Source: Agapanthus africanus
Lineage: Eukaryota; Streptophyta; Magnoliopsida; Asparagales; Amaryllidaceae
NCBI GenBank assembly: GCA_030015575.1
Contig: JASDDO010000016.1
Location: forward strand, 175,706,815 to 175,770,814
Direction: 5' to 3'
Length of the DNA stretch: 64,000 nt
Below the pieces are notes generated by a model. It ran no database searches. It saw only the letters and a program-made list of their open reading frames with translations, and was not told the origin of the DNA. The position numbers were made by a program, and so were the translations under genes. Below are positions 60,246 through 64,000 of this stretch, piece by piece (the stretch's first letter is position 1; every line of letters starts with the position of its first letter).

Positions 60246-62897
60246 ATAAATTAAGCTTTTCTTTGGCACTGTAGACTTGGTCATATTAACGAAACAACAC
60301 TAAACAAGTTACTCAAAGATGGATATTTAAACCCTTTTGAATATAAATCTTATGCGACTTTCCAGTCTTGTATCAAAGGTAAAATGACCAAAACTCCGTT
60401 TACCGGACACGGAGAAAGAGCTACTGAGCTCTTAGGGCTCATACATAGTGATGTATGCGGGCCAATGTCTACACAGGCTAGAGGCGGTTTTTCATACTTC
60501 ATTACATTCACTGATGATTTCTGAAGATTCGGTCATGTATTTTTATTAAAGCAAAAATCCGAATCTTTCGAGAAATTCACTGAATATAAACAAGAAGTAG
60601 AAAAACAAACCGGCTTGAGCATCAAAATGCTTCGATCAGATCGAGGTGGGGAGTACCTCAGTACAGAGTTTGCAAACTTCCTAAAAGAGAATGGGATTCT
60701 CTCTCAGCTCACTCCTCCTTACACACTACAGCACAACGGTGTGTCAGAATGAAGGAATCAGACCCTATTAGATATGGTTCGTTCCATGATGAGTGATGCT
60801 GAGTTACCCGTCTCATTTTGGGGGCATGCATTGGAGACTGCAGCGTTTCTACTGAACAGGGTCCCAACCAAAACCATGTCTACCACACCATATGAGATAT
60901 GGCATGGGAGGAGACCATCTCTTAAACGAATTAAGATTTGAGGTTGTCCAGCCTATGTTAAAAAGCAAAATCCGGACAAACTCGAGACACGGTCGGTCAT
61001 GTGTAATTTTGTGGGATATCCAAAGAACTCTTATGGATATCTATTCTACCACAAGGAGGAACAAAAGGTGTTTGTTTCTCAGTATGTCACATTCTTGGAA
61101 AAAGAGTTTTTCACAAATGAAACTGATGGCATTGTGGTAGATCTAGAAGAGGTTCTAGAGACACAAACTACAAATGACGACTTGGTTGAACCGGCTGTTG
61201 CAATAGAAACTGAGGAACCTCGACCACTCCGTAGGTCTGGTAGGACTTCTCGCCAACAGGAGAGGTACTACGGTTTCCTCATTGATGGTGACAGAGAGGA
61301 CTGCATCATGGAAGATGATGATCCTACCAGTTTTCAGCAAGCTATCACGAGTGGAAACTCTATGAAGTGGCTGGATGCCATGAGATCCGAAATGGAGTCT
61401 ATGTACACCAACAAAGTATGGACTTTGGACATTGTACCCCCTGGGGTAAAACCTGTGGGGTGCAAATGGATCTTTAAAAGAAAGATTGGTGTAGATGGCC
61501 AGGTAGAGACCTATAAGGCAAGACTTGTGGCGAAGGGTTTTCGTCAAAGACCAGGTTTGGACTATGACGAAATTTTTTCTCCCGTAGCCATGCTTAAATC
61601 CATTCGAATCCTACTTGCTATAGCTGCTCACTACGTCTATGAAATCTGGCAGATGGACGTTAAAACGACATTTCTAAATGGAGATTTAGAAGAATGCGTT
61701 TATATGGATCATCCAGAGGGCTTCATTGAAAGTGGGAGCAGCGGGAAAGCATGTAGATTGCTTAAATCCATTTATGGGTTAAAGGAGGCATCACGGAGTT
61801 GGAACATCTTTTTCGATGATGTTATCAAAGAGTTTGATTTCATCAAAAATCCAGATGAACCTTGTGTTTATAAGAAGGCTGTAGGGAGAGCTGTCAAATT
61901 CCTCGTATTGTACGTGGATGACATTCTTCTAATAGAAAATGATATTCCTATGCTACAGTCGGTCAAATCTTTCTTATCACTATGGTTCTCCATGAAGGAC
62001 CTGGGTGATGCCACATACATTCTGGGCATTAGGATCTATAGGGATAGATCCAAGAGGTTATTGGGATTGTCCCAAACCAGGTACATTAACACCATCCTAA
62101 AAAGGTTTAGTATGGAAGACTCCAAGCGGGGTGCTTTACCCGCTTGCCATGGGGTCACTCTCTCTAAGGACTCTTGCCCAAAGACCGATGAAGAGAGAGC
62201 TCGCATGAGCATTATACCCTATGCTTCGGCAGTAGGATCTATAATGTATGCGATGTTATGTACACGCCCAGATGTAGCTTATGCGCTTAGTGTTGTAGCA
62301 GGTATCAATCCAACCCAGGGAAGAATCGCTGGATAGCTGCGAAGAACATTCTTAAGTACTTGCGAAGGACTAAAGAATTGTTCTTGGTGTATGGTAATGG
62401 AGATCTCCAAATGGAGGCCTTTTACAGATTCGAGCTTCCAGAGTGATAAGGACGACAACAAATCTTTCTCCGGGTTTGTATTTACCCTCAATGGAGGGGC
62501 GGTAAGTTGGAAGAGTTCCAAACAGGATACCGTTGCAGACTCTACGATGGAGGCTGAGTACATTGCTGCAAATGATGCCGCCAAGGAAGTCGTCTGGATG
62601 AAGAAGTTCGTCTCGGAGCTAGGAGTAGTTCCAACCATTATTGATCCAATACCATTATATTGTGATAATAATGGGGCTATGGCATTAGCCAAGGAGCCCA
62701 GGTCCCATCAGCGGTCCAAACACATCCTAAGGCGCTTTCATTTGATCGGGGAGATTGTAGATCGCCGCGAGATCGAGATTAGGAGAGTAGACACAAAGAA
62801 TAACGCCGTGGATCCACACACCAAGGACCTCCCTCAGCCGCAGCATGAGCGACTTTTTGAGATGTTGGGTATGAGATACGCCAATAACTGGCCTTAG
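60246..62897 (+). pseudogene. Element G integrase-RT-RNaseH, broken
   Basis: Integrase: HCRLGHIN near 60268, then FQSC where CX2C is expected (first Cys lost), SDVCGPMST, and TGA after FTDDF (about 60520). LRSDRGGEYL and HNGVSE follow, then TGA (Arg codon changed, about 60750) and TGA for the Trp of WGCPAYV (about 60940). From 60999 a long open frame covers MCNFVGYPK, WLDAMRSEMESMYTNKVW, FSPVAMLKS, FLNGDLEECVY and YVDD (61911-61922), up to CTRPDVAYALSVV. Two frameshifts follow (about 62300 and 62415). RNaseH TDSSFQSDKDD, MEAEYIAANDAAKE and YCDNN are then open to MRYANNWP. RT is the best preserved part. Confidence 0.85.
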
Positions 62898-62900
62898 TGC

Positions 62901-62911
62901 AAGTGGGAGAT
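62901..62911 (+). promoter_or_regulatory. Polypurine tract, element G
   Basis: AAGTGGGAGAT directly before the 3' LTR start TGTTGGATATATG. Confidence 0.9.
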
Positions 62912-63978
62912 TGTTGGATATATGTATGCCCTAGAGGCCATTATATGATAGTGGATGTATTTATACATGTATATGTATATATATATATTCATTGTACATT
63001 CTTGCTCGACATGATAGTATGCTATCTGGTTCTTCTTTATCTGACATGTTGACTTGATCATGCTTTTATTCATTCATACATGTTGATAAAGCCCTGAGGA
63101 TATAGGCTTGACTACTGTGATTATGATGGAGATCATGCTAGTGGGACATCCGTAGTTTATAAGCATATCCTGAAAAGTCCCTAGTCGTAGGTATATCGAG
63201 ACGGGGTATCGATATACCAGAGTAGACTAGCGTATATGATACTAGACCCATATGATGGGCGATGGATGTTCCCACATTCATCGATGTTTGACATCGAGAT
63301 CGTATACGGGTGCTCAGTGGTGACTGGGTACACTGGACGGACTCACCGAGAACTCCTATATGGAATTATATCTATCGTCGGATAGCAGTTCTCAGGTGAC
63401 ACTGGTACAGGTCAGTCTGTAGACCCGAGATCGTCATAGAGTCTTGTGTGTTCTCCCACTGTACTTTGATTACCACCCTACCACGGCTCTACTGAGTCAT
63501 GCAAACAGGTGGCCGTTGGGTACAGTCCCGAGACACACGAAGGCGATGAGCGATAGGAGGGGTTTCGTCTCTCCCGGTATTGGGAGTTGATGCTGTGCTG
63601 TGCTCGATTGGCTATATCAGTAAGTCCCTGGCCAGGGCTATTGAGATTTACTAATAAGTGTTATCAGTAGTTTCTCGATCTGTTATAGACCACTCATCGC
63701 AATGACTTATTGAGTTATTGGGGTCGACGTTACCATCCCTAGACTCGATATGCAGCATATCTGACGAAGAGACCGGACTGTACGGTAGTGTTGCCGGTTG
63801 GCTCGACGGGAGTTGTGACAGGTTCGCTTGTTTTCTTCTGATCGCTCAATACCCGGGTGGCCGTTACGTTTAGCTGACCGCTTGCGGCTTGGGGGTGCTT
63901 GATATGATCATCACCCACTGCCGGCGTATTGACGAGTCTTAGAGTCCCACAATGGAGTTGCCTAGTCCAGGCGAAACT
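62912..63978 (+). repeat. 3' LTR of element G, left part
   Basis: 1067 bp colinear with the start of the 5' LTR (41843 onward). The break at 63978 comes after CAGGCGAAAC, whereas the 5' LTR continues GATGTGGTGCGC. This shows that another element is inserted. Confidence 0.9.
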
Positions 63979-64000
63979 GTTAGTTGTATGTATGCCCTAG
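63979..64000 (+). repeat. Start of another copia LTR (H)
   Basis: Twenty-two bases beginning TGTTAGTTGTATGTATGCCC, the B-type LTR start, inside the G 3' LTR. GAAAC (63974-63978) is the expected target duplication. Too short to say more. Confidence 0.75.

Larger units (their letters stand above)
41843..63978 (+). mobile_element. Copia element G (gag-containing), with F and E nested in its leader
   Basis: 5' LTR 41843-43930, primer site 43931, leader 43944-45559 and 58308-58949 (split by solo LTR F and element E), gag-protease from 58950, pol to 62897, polypurine tract, 3' LTR from 62912 (cut by LTR H at 63979). By eye about 27 substitutions plus a few indels in the roughly 1067 comparable LTR bases (about 2.6%). 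That makes G older than the E nested inside it (about 0.7%). Confidence 0.85.

Noticed and set aside
59047..62897. Possible endogenous pararetrovirus or Ty3/gypsy pol
   Set aside because: Integrase precedes RT and RNaseH, the motifs (HNGVSERRN, YVDD with LVLY, AFLNGDLEE) are copia type, and LTRs with an initiator-Met primer site flank it.

Overview
The window is repetitive plant nuclear DNA made almost entirely of LTR retrotransposons inserted into one another; I find no host gene, tRNA or rRNA. The dominant family is Ty1/copia of the BARE/Angela type. The evidence is the domain order gag-protease-integrase-RT-RNaseH, polyprotein motifs such as DTGSGSH, YVDD and a C-terminal MRYYSSWP or MRYANNWP, LTRs of about 2.05-2.2 kb that begin TGTTAG or TGTTGG and read 'GCCCTAGAGGCC' near the start, an initiator-tRNA-Met primer site (TGGTATCAGAGCC), a polypurine tract AAGTGGGAGAT, and an unusually long (2-2.7 kb) untranslated leader. 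A second family is present as three 4.5-kb sequences (one cut by the window edge) with TG...CA ends and 5-bp target duplications. These look like solo LTRs, probably of a long-LTR Ty3/gypsy (Tekay/Del-like) element. The plant species cannot be named from the sequence.

Left stack (1-36225), outermost host first: element D (+; only its RNaseH end and 3' LTR are visible) was hit in its RNaseH region by element C (+, 20748-33903). The 5' LTR of C was hit by element B (-, 10835-20747). The protease region of B was hit by element A (-, 4046-10834). The RT region of A was hit by giant solo LTR copy 1 (1-4045). Solo LTR copy 2 (15317-19847, TSD AAAAG) lies in the B LTR and copy 3 (23703-28212, TSD CCAGG) in the C leader.

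Right stack (34173-64000): the D LTR is followed directly by a primer site and leader (36227-37760), a 200-N assembly gap, and then the pol end of element D' (37961-40561) and its 3' LTR. Element G (+, 41843-63978) is inserted in that LTR. The G leader holds solo LTR F (-), F holds the young element E (-, 47432-57964, TSD CCATC), and another LTR (H) begins at 63979 inside the 3' LTR of G.

Functionally, A and G encode gag with a zinc knuckle. B, C and E instead have a short conserved N-terminal segment fused directly to protease, with no gag or zinc knuckle, so they look like gag-less members that would depend on gag in trans. E has the most similar LTR pair (about 15 differences in 2188 bp by eye), against about 2.6% for G and 4.3% for C. 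All gag-pol reading frames seen here are broken.

The most unusual signals are in the untranslated leaders. One is a set of three hairpins whose outer stems are conserved by position while the 19-nt loop sequence is element-specific and nearly identical in all three hairpins of an element. The other is a hairpin about 180-195 nt after the primer site that persists although its stem sequence changes between elements.
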